DNA of 64,000 bases from CAYNRA01 sp046296415 (GTDB lineage Bacteria; Bacteroidota; Bacteroidia; Cytophagales; Spirosomataceae): positions 1,457,978 through 1,521,977 of the forward strand of contig JBKBLN010000001.1 of assembly GCA_046296415.1 (NCBI GenBank), written 5' to 3'. Position numbers and translations under genes: made by a program. Within the stretch, counting starts at the first letter, position 1; the number at the start of each line of letters is the position of its first letter. The notes under the pieces are model-generated. The model did not search any database. It saw only the letters and a list, made by a program, of their open reading frames with translations, and had not been told where the DNA came from. Positions 34,230 through 43,052 of this stretch are shown in pieces.

Positions 34230-35933
34230 ATGAGTAAACCGATCAGACTGATTCTTCTAAGTTGTTTGTCCTTCTTTGAACTCCACGCTCAATCAACCAA
34301 TTTTGATGTGGCTGAACCTTCCAGTCACTGGGTACGTCGATGGGAAGTTTTATCAGGGCACCTAACAGAACAATTTCATTCAGGACAACGACCTTTTGTA
34401 CAAGATAAAGTGATGAATTTTATCCAAGAATTAGAGGATCAATTTCCTACTACTTTCTCTCAGGTCGATCAGGCCAACATGAAATGGATTCAATCGATGG
34501 CCTGGGAATATTTACCACCTGACAAAAAATGGATTGCCTACAGTCAAAAAATTGGTCCCAAAGATATTTACCGACGCAAAGCTGACTTCCTTTCCACCGA
34601 AAAGCCAGATTTTATCATCAAAGCATCTCCCATCTTTCATTTTCAAGGAGGAAGGGAGTTCTCTCCCGAATTTGATCCCCAAACCGCTTTTGTAAATACA
34701 CGTGGGGCTGAAGTAAGAGCCTTAGTCAATCAAAAACTTGGGTTTTATTCCCGATTCACCGAAAATCAACAAACCAATTGGTTGCAAACCCGAGATTTTA
34801 TCCGGCAATACAACGGAAATCCCTATTTGGGGTTTGTCAAAGTATTAAATGGGGATACCGCTCGGTTAGGCTCCGACTTCATTGATGCCCGAGGTTACAT
34901 TGCTTTCAGACCGCTCAAAAACATTGAGCTTAGTTTTGGACATGATAAAAACTTCATTGGTCATGGGATACGGTCCATGATTCTCAGTGATTTCAGTGCC
35001 CCGTATCTTCAACTTCGAAGTCAGATCGACCTAGGGAAAATTAAATACTCGTCCATATTTGCCCAGCTGTCTAATGCACAAATACCTCGAAGTGTCAATG
35101 GAGAAACCCAAATACCACCCAAATACATGACCTTTCACCGGATCAGTGCACAGATTACGAGACAATTCCAACTAGCGTTTTCTGAACTGGTCATTTTTGG
35201 GAATCGACCACTTGGATTTGATCTAAATTATTTGAATCCCGTGATTTTCTATCGATTTGTTGAAGGCTTTTTGGGAAGCCCAGACAATGTGATGGTGTCG
35301 TCCGATTTTCGATGGAACATTAAAAAACGCGTAACCCTCCATGGGCAGTTTGTTCTCGACGAGTTAAAAATTCGTGAATTTCAAGCCGATGGTTGGTGGG
35401 CGAAGAAATTTTCTTATCAAGTGGGTGGTACTTATTACAACTTATTTGGAATCCAAAATGTGGATCTCCAATTGGAATACAATCGGGCCCGCCCTTACAT
35501 GTATTCTCATTTTTCTTCCTTTTCTAACGCCGTTCATTACAACCTTCCCTTGGCACATCCCTTAGGTGCAAATTTTGGTGAGGTGCTCGGCCGAATCGTG
35601 GCCCAGCCAACCCCGAAATGGTTTATTGAATTGACGGGTATGTATTACATGAAAGGAGTTGATAATGACTTGGCCAACTGGGGCGGAAATATACTCCGCC
35701 TAAATGGCTCTTTCCGAGTGCGTGATTTTGGTAATGTTGTTGGACAAGGAATTCGAGAGCAAGTTTCACTGTTTCAAGCAAAAGTTTCTTATCAACTTCG
35801 AACCAACGTATTTTTGGATGCAGAAGCCACTCACCGCCGTCGTGCAGTGCCCGTAGTGACCGAGCTGTATCCCTCCACCTATTTTTCGGTAGGCTTTCGC
35901 ATGAACACTTGGCCTGGTAACCACGTTTATTAG
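34230..35933 (+). CDS. Capsule assembly Wzi-like outer-membrane protein
   Basis: 567 residues. Signal peptide (LILLSCLSFFELHAQ, 7-21), then a long beta-rich body with many aromatic-alternating segments (NQKLGFYSRFTENQQ, LQLRSQIDLGKIKYSSIFAQ, FSYQVGGTYYNLF). It fits the Wzi-type beta-barrel in Bacteroidota, thought to anchor capsule or other surface polysaccharide. It is the largest outer-membrane protein in the window and may hold the glycan built by the 8-26 kb genes, but that is inference. Four bases of its 3' end overlap the convergent 102-residue gene. Confidence 0.8.
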   Translation: MSKPIRLILLSCLSFFELHAQSTNFDVAEPSSHWVRRWEVLSGHLTEQFHSGQRPFVQDKVMNFIQELEDQFPTTFSQVDQANMKWIQSMAWEYLPPDKKWIAYSQKIGPKDIYRRKADFLSTEKPDFIIKASPIFHFQGGREFSPEFDPQTAFVNTRGAEVRALVNQKLGFYSRFTENQQTNWLQTRDFIRQYNGNPYLGFVKVLNGDTARLGSDFIDARGYIAFRPLKNIELSFGHDKNFIGHGIRSMILSDFSAPYLQLRSQIDLGKIKYSSIFAQLSNAQIPRSVNGETQIPPKYMTFHRISAQITRQFQLAFSELVIFGNRPLGFDLNYLNPVIFYRFVEGFLGSPDNVMVSSDFRWNIKKRVTLHGQFVLDELKIREFQADGWWAKKFSYQVGGTYYNLFGIQNVDLQLEYNRARPYMYSHFSSFSNAVHYNLPLAHPLGANFGEVLGRIVAQPTPKWFIELTGMYYMKGVDNDLANWGGNILRLNGSFRVRDFGNVVGQGIREQVSLFQAKVSYQLRTNVFLDAEATHRRRAVPVVTELYPSTYFSVGFRMNTWPGNHVY

Positions 35934-36238
35934 GGCATTTCCTCTAGTCCAATGGTGGAGGAAGTTGGATTAAGAAGAACTCGCCGGATTTCGATGCGTT
36001 GATACGGAGTCTTCAGTACCTTCAAGGTAGTTACGTATTTCCCTTGATTTTGAAAGGATCGATAAACCGTAGAATAGGACAACGTACACTTTTCCCAACC
36101 TTTTGATTTCAATTCCTCGTTCAATGCCGTCAATAATTTGGTCAAATTACTAAAATAAGTCCGCGAGGGTTCACTCCGCCTAACCCATATTTGATGCTGG
36201 TCGAACGAAATCGTCAATTCGTAAAAATATTTTTCCAT
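35930..36238 (-). CDS. Hypothetical protein, 102 residues
   Basis: No signal peptide or membrane helix. The sequence is basic and aromatic-rich (YFYELTISFDQHQIWVRRSEPSRTYFSNLTKLLTALNEEL; SLSYSTVYRSFQNQGKYVTTLKVL), alternating strands and one amphipathic helix, likely a small alpha/beta domain. I do not recognise the family. It is convergent with the Wzi-like gene and divergent from the Cys-rich ORF at 36297, with a 58-base shared promoter region. Confidence 0.65.
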   Translation of the reverse strand: MEKYFYELTISFDQHQIWVRRSEPSRTYFSNLTKLLTALNEELKSKGWEKCTLSYSTVYRSFQNQGKYVTTLKVLKTPYQRIEIRRVLLNPTSSTIGLEEMP

Positions 36239-36268
36239 ATTAATTAGACTTAATCTAAATAAAATCTG

Positions 36269-36276
36269 TACCTTTG
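36269..36276 (+). promoter_or_regulatory. -7 box of the Cys-rich small ORF
   Basis: TACCTTTG, an exact TAnnTTTG, 20 bases before the ATG at 36297. Confidence 0.45.
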
Positions 36277-36296
36277 GGGCATAAATTTACAAAGTA

Positions 36297-36458
36297 ATGT
36301 TAGAATTCCCCGAAATGGAAAGTGAAGTGATGCCGGGTTTTCGACCGCTACCAGTTAAATGGAATGGGGTAGGTGAATGGCCAGGATGTGAATTGAAAAA
36401 ATGTTGTAAAGCTTATAAAAAGAAAGGAAAGCATTGTAAAAAATGTCCTAAGATTTGA
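36297..36458 (+). CDS. Cys/Lys-rich small protein, 53 residues, unknown function
   Basis: ATG at 36297 to TGA at 36456-36458. The first half is acidic and Pro-rich (MLEFPEMESEVMPGFRPLP). The second half has five cysteines in a basic setting: C31, CC36-37, C47 and C50, as CELKKCCKAYKKKGKHCKKC. The last pair CxxC plus the preceding CC gives a likely metal-binding or disulfide knot. The -7 box 20 bases upstream supports expression. I recall similar K/C-rich tails in other Bacteroidota but no function. No signal peptide, so it is probably cytoplasmic. Confidence 0.65.
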   Translation: MLEFPEMESEVMPGFRPLPVKWNGVGEWPGCELKKCCKAYKKKGKHCKKCPKI

Positions 36459-36535
36459 TGAAAATTCCTTAGTTATTTTGAATACTCTTCAAAACTAAGT
36501 AAATTCACCTTCGTTTCCCCAATCAAGTGAAAGAT

Positions 36536-36652
36536 ATGAAAAAATGGTGGATGCCATTGGCCTTGGTAGGTATCATCTGGTGTTCTTTTGGTTGCCAGAA
36601 AAAAACATGCCCTGCGTATGGCCAAGTTTCGTCAACATCGGTTGTAAAGTAA
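36536..36652 (+). CDS. Small lipoprotein, 38 residues
   Basis: ATG at 36536, stop TAA 36650-36652. A basic start (MKKWW) and hydrophobic core lead to a lipobox-like CSFGC, with the acyl-accepting Cys about residue 20, followed by QKKTCPAYGQ. The mature peptide would be only about 19 residues with a second Cys. Short lipoproteins with a KTCPxYG-like start are, as I recall, seen in other Cytophagales. A strong terminator follows immediately. Function unknown. Confidence 0.55.
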   Translation: MKKWWMPLALVGIIWCSFGCQKKTCPAYGQVSSTSVVK

Positions 36653-36657
36653 TCGTA

Positions 36658-36687
36658 AGAGGATCAGGTTTGATCCTCTTTTTTTTT
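36658..36687 (+). terminator. Strong terminator after the small lipoprotein
   Basis: Stem AGAGGATCA / TGATCCTCT (36658-36679) with loop GGTT, followed by eight T (36680-36687). Confidence 0.9.
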
Positions 36688-36777
36688 GTATGCATCGAAA
36701 TTAGCAGACCCTTCCCTTACTTTGCTAGGATAATTCCTAAAATTTCTTAAAATTGTAACTCAAACCTACCATTTTAC

Positions 36778-38241
36778 ATGAAAAAACCGAATACTCGTCG
36801 AGATTTCTTGAAAAAAGGCGCATTAGCCGCCGGAAGCTTTTTTATTGTGCCACGTCATGTGCTGGGGAAAGGCTTTGTTGCTCCTAGTGACAAGTTAAAC
36901 TTAGCGGCAATTGGCGCTGGAGGAAAAGGGTGGTCGGACATCAACAACGCATTTAATAACGGAAAGGAAAATGTGGTTGCCATTTGCGATGTCGACACCG
37001 ACCGTTGTTCAACGGCTATAAAAAAATGGCCCAATGCCAAACTGTACAAAGACTTTCGCGTTATGTTGGAGGAAATGAAAGGTGATATCGATGCTGTTAC
37101 CATTTCAACTCCCGATCACGTTCATGCCGTTGCGGCAATGGCAGCCATGCAAATGGGCAAGCATGTGTATGTTCAAAAACCCCTGACACACAATATTTAT
37201 GAAGCTCGTATGTTGACTGAGGCTGCCCGTAAATACAAGGTCGTATCGCAAATGGGTAATCAAGGCGCTTCCAACCCCGGGCAACAACAAATGATTCAAT
37301 GGTTTAACAAAGGGCTGATTGGTACCGTAGACACTGTGTATGTTTGGACCAATCGTCCCGTTTGGCCTCAAGGTATTCCCGTACCAAAAGATAAACCCAA
37401 TTTGCCTTCTGTTATGAGTCAAAAGGATTGGGATTTGTTTATTGGCCCTGCCGAATTTGTAGACTATCACCCGTTATATCATCCTTTCAAGTGGCGCGGT
37501 TGGTGGAATTTTGGAACCGGAGCTCTCGGAGATATGGGGTGCCATTTGATCGATCCTCCATTCCGAGTGTTGGAGTTGGGTTATCCTACCGAGGTGGAAT
37601 GCTCCGTGGGCCAAGTATTTACAAAAGATTGGACACCTGAATACATTCCAGAGGGTTGCCCTCCGTCTTCTCATGTTCAACTAAAATTCCCAGCTACTAA
37701 GAAAAATAAGTCTGATATCAATATGATTTGGTATGATGGGGGAATTCGACCCTTCCATCCAGATCTCATCCCAGCCAATGAAGATATTGGTGAAGTGGGC
37801 TCAGCTAATGGAGTCATGATGATTGGGAGTAAAGGGATTATGACCTGTGGTACCTATGGGCTTACCCCGAAGGTTTACTTGAAAAATGGAGATCGACTGG
37901 AGATGCCAAAAGATTTTAAAACCGCAAATCCCAATGAGCTATTGCCAGAATATGGGCATCAAGTATCTTGGACCGATGCCATCAAGGCCGGTTTCGGGTC
38001 GAAGGAACACAAAGCCTTGACTTCTTCTTTTGATTATGCGGGTCCTTTGACAGAAACCGTTTTAATGGGTAACCTCGCCATTCGATCGTACCAAGCTGGA
38101 ACGCCCGGCGAAGGAAATCGTTTGAAATTTGAGGGCCGGAAAAAACTGCTTTGGGACGGCGCCAATATGAAAATTACCAACTTTGATGCCGCCAATCAAT
38201 TTGTAGGTAGACCCTACCGAGAAGGCTGGAAGCTGGTTTGA
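36778..38241 (+). CDS. Tat-exported Gfo/Idh/MocA family oxidoreductase
   Basis: 487 residues. The N-terminus carries a twin-arginine signal (NTRRDFLKKGALAAGSFFIVP, 5-25). Then the NAD-binding domain with LAAIGAGGKGWSDI (about 41-54), VAICDVDTDR and VYVQKPLTHN (K of the EKP/QKP motif, about 137-145). The C-terminal half is the mixed alpha/beta substrate domain. A large Bacteroidota branch with Tat signals; substrates are usually sugars or inositol derivatives but unknown here. A terminator follows; single-gene unit. Confidence 0.9.
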   Translation: MKKPNTRRDFLKKGALAAGSFFIVPRHVLGKGFVAPSDKLNLAAIGAGGKGWSDINNAFNNGKENVVAICDVDTDRCSTAIKKWPNAKLYKDFRVMLEEMKGDIDAVTISTPDHVHAVAAMAAMQMGKHVYVQKPLTHNIYEARMLTEAARKYKVVSQMGNQGASNPGQQQMIQWFNKGLIGTVDTVYVWTNRPVWPQGIPVPKDKPNLPSVMSQKDWDLFIGPAEFVDYHPLYHPFKWRGWWNFGTGALGDMGCHLIDPPFRVLELGYPTEVECSVGQVFTKDWTPEYIPEGCPPSSHVQLKFPATKKNKSDINMIWYDGGIRPFHPDLIPANEDIGEVGSANGVMMIGSKGIMTCGTYGLTPKVYLKNGDRLEMPKDFKTANPNELLPEYGHQVSWTDAIKAGFGSKEHKALTSSFDYAGPLTETVLMGNLAIRSYQAGTPGEGNRLKFEGRKKLLWDGANMKITNFDAANQFVGRPYREGWKLV

Positions 38242-38252
38242 TAAGGTTAAAC

Positions 38253-38284
38253 AAAAAAGGCACCTCTAAAAGGTGCCTTTTTTC
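38253..38284 (+). terminator. Bidirectional terminator
   Basis: AAAAAAGGCACCT / AGGTGCCTTTTTT stem with loop CTAAA (38253-38284), between the convergent Gfo/Idh gene and the TlpA-like gene. Confidence 0.85.
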
Positions 38285-38287
38285 TGT

Positions 38288-39706
38288 TTACTTCTTATTT
38301 CGTTCATAGAATTCGATGAATCGTTCAAAGTCCTCTACAGGTAAACGCTTCGCAATGATTCGGTTTTGGCTGTCCAATATATAGGTGGTAGGGGTGGCAT
38401 AAACATCAAATTGATTCAAAAAGTCAGTTTGTCGTTTTGCATCCCATAAATTAATCAGCGAGCCAGTTTGATAGGTCTTAATGAAACTCGCCCATTTACC
38501 TGCATCAAAATCCGTGCTTATCATATACAGGGCAATTTTCTTCTTTTTACTGTATTCTTGGTAAAATTTGACAATTTTGGGAGCACTTTCTTTACAATGG
38601 CTGCAATCTGGGCTGTAAAATACCAAGAATTTGTAGGCTCCCGAATGGCTTCCTATCTTGACAGGCCGTACTTCTGCATCATATAAGGTCAAATCTGGAA
38701 ATACTTTTCCTGTAACCAACGGTTTTAAAACTTTAACCCGATCCTCAAACCGCTTTCTTTGCTTATCATCTAGCCAAGTTCCATTTTTTAGGTAGTGATT
38801 TTCGGCTAAATGAACAAAAACCCCATCCAGCCCAACAACATCGATGTTTTCATATTTATTCGAAATAAGATAGAGAACATACCGGTACATTTCTAAGTCG
38901 ACCTTGGCTTTTTGAAGTACTCGATCGGCATCAAGAATGATGGAGTCAGCCACTTGATAGACCAAATCCTTGAAAAATCGATCCACTCTTCCCTGAATAA
39001 AGGGAGTTCGAATCATGCGTGGATCTGCAAAATCCAAGTGATCAAAAAAGTGATTTTTATAAAATTGGATCAAATACGTTGAGTCCACCCGGCCATCTGG
39101 CAACTTAGGGAGTTCGGTGGGTATCTCCGGATCTTGATTGGCTTTAATGATTTTGGCTGAAAAGGATAATGGATATTTTTGAATGAGTTGATCACTCATG
39201 CCTTTCACTTCCTTCTGCAATAAATTTAACTGATTTCGAACTTGTGCCTGTTGACCTGAATCGGTTATCTGGGAAAGTTGCTTATTTAATTGTTGAGCTT
39301 TTTGAGTCTGCTGAATAATGTACCGACGGTAATCAAACAGGATTTCATTCTCTGGGGAGCCCGTGAATCGAACGGTTCGGACGAAATCAGTGGTATCGGC
39401 TGAAATAGAAAAGAAATTTTCTTGGCCATTCACCACAAAATCATAATATCGACTTGGTGAAAAAACCACCATGTACATTCCTCCTTTCAAGGGTTCAGCT
39501 CCTTGAAAAACCATACGACCATTTTGAACTTGGGCTGAATCAATTTTTATATACTGGGAACCACCGTAATAATGTGCCAAATGAACATACCGGTTCTCCG
39601 GCGCACCTTTAATGTCCACCGTAATCTCATATCCTGAGCCCTTTTGGCCAAATACGGAAGAAAACTGACTAAATAGGAAACAAAGGAGAGCAATTCTTCT
39701 CAGCAT
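38288..39706 (-). CDS. TlpA/thioredoxin-like protein with DUF4369-type N-terminal domain
   Basis: 472 residues. Signal peptide (ALLCFLFSQFSSVFG, 6-20). An N-terminal beta-rich domain (about 25-125), as in DUF4369, then a long helical middle, and a C-terminal thioredoxin fold (about 330-470) with active-site CSHCKES (about 367-373). It likely works as a periplasmic thiol reductase or a disulfide-linked redox protein. The DUF4369-TlpA pair is common in Bacteroidota with unclear role. Single-gene unit, divergent from the YdcF-like gene. Confidence 0.85.
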   Translation of the reverse strand: MLRRIALLCFLFSQFSSVFGQKGSGYEITVDIKGAPENRYVHLAHYYGGSQYIKIDSAQVQNGRMVFQGAEPLKGGMYMVVFSPSRYYDFVVNGQENFFSISADTTDFVRTVRFTGSPENEILFDYRRYIIQQTQKAQQLNKQLSQITDSGQQAQVRNQLNLLQKEVKGMSDQLIQKYPLSFSAKIIKANQDPEIPTELPKLPDGRVDSTYLIQFYKNHFFDHLDFADPRMIRTPFIQGRVDRFFKDLVYQVADSIILDADRVLQKAKVDLEMYRYVLYLISNKYENIDVVGLDGVFVHLAENHYLKNGTWLDDKQRKRFEDRVKVLKPLVTGKVFPDLTLYDAEVRPVKIGSHSGAYKFLVFYSPDCSHCKESAPKIVKFYQEYSKKKKIALYMISTDFDAGKWASFIKTYQTGSLINLWDAKRQTDFLNQFDVYATPTTYILDSQNRIIAKRLPVEDFERFIEFYERNKK

Positions 39707-39763
39707 AGGTTGATTTACTTGGGGTTATCAAAAATTTTCCAAATATACTAAACGTCTCCTACC

Positions 39764-39771
39764 TATCTTTG
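39764..39771 (+). promoter_or_regulatory. -7 box of the YdcF-like gene
   Basis: TATCTTTG, exact TAnnTTTG, 20 bases before the ATG at 39792. Confidence 0.45.
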
Positions 39772-39791
39772 TATATAAACGGGTAAGTAAC

Positions 39792-40559
39792 ATGTTTTTT
39801 ATTTTGTCAAAAGTGATTAGCTTTTTGGTTATGCCTCTTGGCTTTTGGCTGATCTATTTAATCCTTACTTGGAGACGATTTAAGATTCCATTTTCATGGA
39901 CTTTGGTTGGCCTTTTCCTCCTCTTATTTTTCTCAAATCATTACTTTATTCGAGGACTTATTCATCGTTGGGAGATTCCATCTCAAGACATCTCCTCGTA
40001 CTCTCCCAAGAAGGTAGGAATCGTTTTGACTGGTGGACTCTTCACTAATCGGACAGCCCATGAGTCTAATCTTCATCTAGGAACTCATGCAGATCGAATG
40101 TTTCAGGCCCTTCAATTGTACCGTGTAAAAAAAATTCAAAAAATATTGATCACGGGTGGCCCCTTGGACAGTCTTTACTCAGATGGGAGCTCAGAGTCGA
40201 TTTTGGCACGACAATATTATTTGGATGCAGGCTTACCTGAACAAGACATTTGGGTTGAAAATAAAGCGAGAAATACACATGAAAATGCGAAATTTTCAAT
40301 TCAAATACTTAAGAACAAGGGTGTAAGGCCAAATCAAGTTTATTTGGTTACGTCCGCCTTGCACATGCGTCGTTCATTGGCGTGTTTTCAAAAGTTAGGA
40401 TGGCAAGTCCAAGGGGTTTCCACGAATCCAATTGCCGATAATGACCTCAAATGGTCATGGATTTATTTGATCCCAAACCATTATGCGTTCATGGACGCCT
40501 ACCAGCTTTTTCACGAAGGGATTGGGTTTTGTATGTATAAAATTATGGGGTATGTGTAG
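39792..40559 (+). CDS. YdcF/SanA-like DUF218 protein
   Basis: 255 residues. Two N-terminal hydrophobic helices (about 5-25 and 35-52) and the DUF218 domain with GIVLTGG (about 75-81), HADRMFQALQLYRVKKIQKILITGG (about 98-122), ENKARNTHENAKFS (about 155-168) and VTSALHMRRSLACFQKLG (about 183-200). The Asn-Thr-xx-Glu-Asn part is the family's conserved core. Members act in envelope integrity in other bacteria; the reaction is unknown. Its last 17 bases overlap the convergent gene. Confidence 0.85.
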   Translation: MFFILSKVISFLVMPLGFWLIYLILTWRRFKIPFSWTLVGLFLLLFFSNHYFIRGLIHRWEIPSQDISSYSPKKVGIVLTGGLFTNRTAHESNLHLGTHADRMFQALQLYRVKKIQKILITGGPLDSLYSDGSSESILARQYYLDAGLPEQDIWVENKARNTHENAKFSIQILKNKGVRPNQVYLVTSALHMRRSLACFQKLGWQVQGVSTNPIADNDLKWSWIYLIPNHYAFMDAYQLFHEGIGFCMYKIMGYV

Positions 40560-41187
40560 GGAGTTTGGATAAAATCTGAACAATTTGTTGAGGATCTTGT
40601 ATATCCAACCCTTTTACTTCAGAAACCGTATACCCAAACGATTGTAAGGCCTGAAAAAATTGCTTGGCATTCCTAAACTTAATCATTTTTCCTTGATGAA
40701 ATAAGTAGCGATACAATTGAGTTGAAAATCCTGTGGTCTCGGTAGACTGACCTAAGATAGCCTCCGACTGACGTGTGGTATAATGCTTCTGAAGAAAAAG
40801 AACGGGGCCCTCCCAAAGAACCTCAAAGTAGTCGAGGGGTTGAAAAAAATCAACCGGAGGAAAACCATTTCTAAATTCCCGCTCACCAATCCGAAAAGCC
40901 GAAACTTGCGCTGCCTCAAAATACGTAGGCTTTTGGGCATCAACCTCGACATGATTTTTGAATGAATTGTAGCGAATTTCATTAACTTTTTTCCAAACAC
41001 CCGTTTGACGAATTTTAAGTTCTCCTCCTTCCCATTTTTCCTGCCAATAGGGGCTTCCCTCAATTCGGTTGTTTTTTACCTCGACCATCGGGGTGCCATC
41101 CGACCGATTGACATACGCCTGGGCTGCTTGCCCCAAAGAACTTAATGATACAAAAAGGAAAATGCTTGTTTGAAATAAGGTTCTCAT
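40543..41187 (-). CDS. Secreted hypothetical protein, 214 residues
   Basis: Signal peptide (TSIFLFVSLSSLGQA, 7-21). The mature part is rich in aromatic and charged residues without a recognised domain. It has repeated short strands (WQEKWEGGELKIRQTGVWKKV; EVLWEGPVLFLQKHY) and a C-terminal segment (AKQFFQALQSFGYTVSEVKGLD) that looks like a helix. I do not recognise the family. No cysteine or catalytic motif. Its start codon lies about 50 bases after the pfkA stop, beyond a terminator. Confidence 0.7.
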   Translation of the reverse strand: MRTLFQTSIFLFVSLSSLGQAAQAYVNRSDGTPMVEVKNNRIEGSPYWQEKWEGGELKIRQTGVWKKVNEIRYNSFKNHVEVDAQKPTYFEAAQVSAFRIGEREFRNGFPPVDFFQPLDYFEVLWEGPVLFLQKHYTTRQSEAILGQSTETTGFSTQLYRYLFHQGKMIKFRNAKQFFQALQSFGYTVSEVKGLDIQDPQQIVQILSKLPTHTP

Positions 41188-41206
41188 GTGTTTTTATTCC
41201 TAATTT

Positions 41207-41237
41207 AAAAAAAAAAGCCGGATTCTTTCCGGCTTTT
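41207..41237 (-). terminator. Terminator of pfkA
   Basis: AAAGCCGGA / TCCGGCTTT stem (41214-41236) with an A run on the left that becomes a T run of about ten on the reverse strand. Confidence 0.85.
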
Positions 41238-41239
41238 CT

Positions 41240-42214
41240 TTAAATACTTAAAATATGAACCATTCGAAGCAAGTCGTCGTGGATAGGCTTTTGCTTTTTG
41301 ATCGTGTCGATGAAAGGGGTGTAAACCAGTTCATTGTTTACTACACCCGCCATTACATTTTTATACCCTTTCATGAGTCCCTCGACGGCACCAAGTCCAA
41401 GTCGACTGGCTAAAATGCGATCGTAAGCGGTTGGGGTTCCTCCTCGTTGGATGTGTCCTAAGGTAGTCACCCGAATATCCAATTTACCTTCGACTTGATT
41501 TTTGATCGAGTCCGCAATTTGAGCAGCATTGCCTTCTTCATCTCCCTCAGCGACGACTACAATGGACGAGGATTTTGACCGGCTCCATCCATCTTTTAGT
41601 GTGCTAACAACTTTTTTAAGAGGTGTGTGGGTTTCGGGTACCATAATGATTTCAGCGCCTCCTCCAATTCCCGACTGGATGGCAATATAGCCCGAATCTC
41701 GGCCCATTACCTCGATAAAGAAAACCCGATCGTGCGAGTCAGCCGTATCACGGATTTTGTCAATGGCCTCAAGGGAGGTATTTACCGCGGTATCGAAACC
41801 AATGGTATAATCGGTACCGTACAAATCATTATCAATTGTGCCCGGACATCCGACCGTTGGTAACTGGTATTCATTGTAAAATATCTCAGCTCCTGTGAAT
41901 GTTCCGTTCCCACCAATGGCCACCAAACCTTCAATTCCATGTGAAATTAGGTTGTCATACGCTTTTTTACGACCTTCGGGAGTCATGAATTCTTTACTTC
42001 GTGCCGATTTCAGAATCGTCCCCCCGCGCTGAACTATATTGCTGACAGATTGAGAAGTCATGGGGAAAATATCCCCGGATATCATTCCGTTGTATCCTCT
42101 TCTTATTCCGAATACTTCAATTCCATGATAAATAGCCCCTCGAACAGCAGCACGGATGCAGGCATTCATACCAGGTGCATCACCGCCAGAGGTAAAAATT
42201 GCAATTCTTTTCAT
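41240..42214 (-). CDS. pfkA: ATP-dependent 6-phosphofructokinase
   Basis: 324 residues, standard bacterial length. FTSGGDAPGMNACIRA (7-22), ATP-binding segment GGNGTFTGA (about 98-106), catalytic PGTIDNDLYGTD (about 119-130), MGRDSGYIA (about 166-174) and the effector-side HIQRGGTPTAYDR. The Gly that marks ATP-type enzymes is present (GGxG). The expected Asp of GGDG (magnesium contact) is Asn here. Glycolytic; opposite in direction of metabolism to pckA/fbp 8 kb away. Single-gene unit with its own terminator. Confidence 0.93.
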   Translation of the reverse strand: MKRIAIFTSGGDAPGMNACIRAAVRGAIYHGIEVFGIRRGYNGMISGDIFPMTSQSVSNIVQRGGTILKSARSKEFMTPEGRKKAYDNLISHGIEGLVAIGGNGTFTGAEIFYNEYQLPTVGCPGTIDNDLYGTDYTIGFDTAVNTSLEAIDKIRDTADSHDRVFFIEVMGRDSGYIAIQSGIGGGAEIIMVPETHTPLKKVVSTLKDGWSRSKSSSIVVVAEGDEEGNAAQIADSIKNQVEGKLDIRVTTLGHIQRGGTPTAYDRILASRLGLGAVEGLMKGYKNVMAGVVNNELVYTPFIDTIKKQKPIHDDLLRMVHILSI

Positions 42215-42362
42215 TACAAACTAGGTTTATTTTCGCGCCTGTCATGTAGACAGGTGCAAAAGTACGTAGATTTAGTGGAAACCGCTATCATTAATTAAAT
42301 TTTGCGGAAAAGTCAGTTAGCAAAATTTTATTAAAGCGAAATACGTAAGTGTATCGTTTCTT

Positions 42363-42956
42363 TTAGAAATACCACTTTTCCAAAAGCAAGTGAAATGTCA
42401 TACCCGCTAAAAAGCTAGAGGATATCAAATTCCATATTGTCCGTTTGATCTTAAAGATTTCAATCGCTAAAAAGCTCATGACAAACGAGGCGATGACGAT
42501 CAGCAACTGCCCGATTTCCAACCCGATATTAAAGGCAAGTAATTCATTCACAATTTGACTGCTTTTGCCTAACAAACTCCTCAAGTAGGTGGAAAATCCC
42601 ATACCATGAATCAATCCAAAAAAAGCTGCAAATAGATAGCGTAAGGTTTTTCGCTCTTGAAGGATTTGTCCATTTCGACCATTTTGTTGAAATAGATTGG
42701 TTAGGCAAGTGATTAAAATCGACACCGGAATCAAAAATTCAATAAGATCTTGGTCAAACGAAAGGATTTGCAAAGCAGCTAGTGCTAGGGTAATGGAATG
42801 GCCCACTGTAAAAGCGGTGACGAGAATCAAAACACGTTTCCAGTCCCATATCGTGTAAACGGCACATAAAGAAAGGACAAACAAAATGTGGTCGTAACCA
42901 TTTAAATCGGTTATATGCTCAAATCCCAGTTGAAGGAAGGTGAGAAAGGTTTCCAT
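42363..42956 (-). CDS. HupE/UreJ-like membrane protein
   Basis: 197 residues from ATG at 42956, six or seven hydrophobic helices. FLQLGFEHITDLNGYDHILFVLSLCAVY (8-35) carries the metal-contact H and the GYDHI pattern of HupE/UreJ-type proteins, and TAFTVGHSITLALAAL (about 46-61) the second His motif. HupE_UreJ_2 proteins are candidate nickel/cobalt transporters, mostly by homology. There is no hydrogenase or urease gene in the window. Longer upstream in-frame sequence (to 43136) would cover the dnaX start and is unlikely to be coding. Confidence 0.75.
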   Translation of the reverse strand: METFLTFLQLGFEHITDLNGYDHILFVLSLCAVYTIWDWKRVLILVTAFTVGHSITLALAALQILSFDQDLIEFLIPVSILITCLTNLFQQNGRNGQILQERKTLRYLFAAFFGLIHGMGFSTYLRSLLGKSSQIVNELLAFNIGLEIGQLLIVIASFVMSFLAIEIFKIKRTIWNLISSSFLAGMTFHLLLEKWYF

Positions 42957-43052
42957 TGAATAATGAGGTGGGTTAAAATGTTGGCAAGGTAGGCCAATTT
43001 GACTTATTTTAAAAACCCTAATGATGTTTTTCCCGAACCGATGTAGATTTTC

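Noticed and set aside
36544..36750. 68-codon open frame overlapping the small lipoprotein in another frame
   Set aside because: Runs through the terminator at 36658-36687, so it would not be transcribed whole; the lipoprotein frame ends just before the terminator and fits better.
37105..37470. 121-codon open frame on - inside the Gfo/Idh/MocA gene
   Set aside because: Shadow of a strongly supported gene; no signal of its own.
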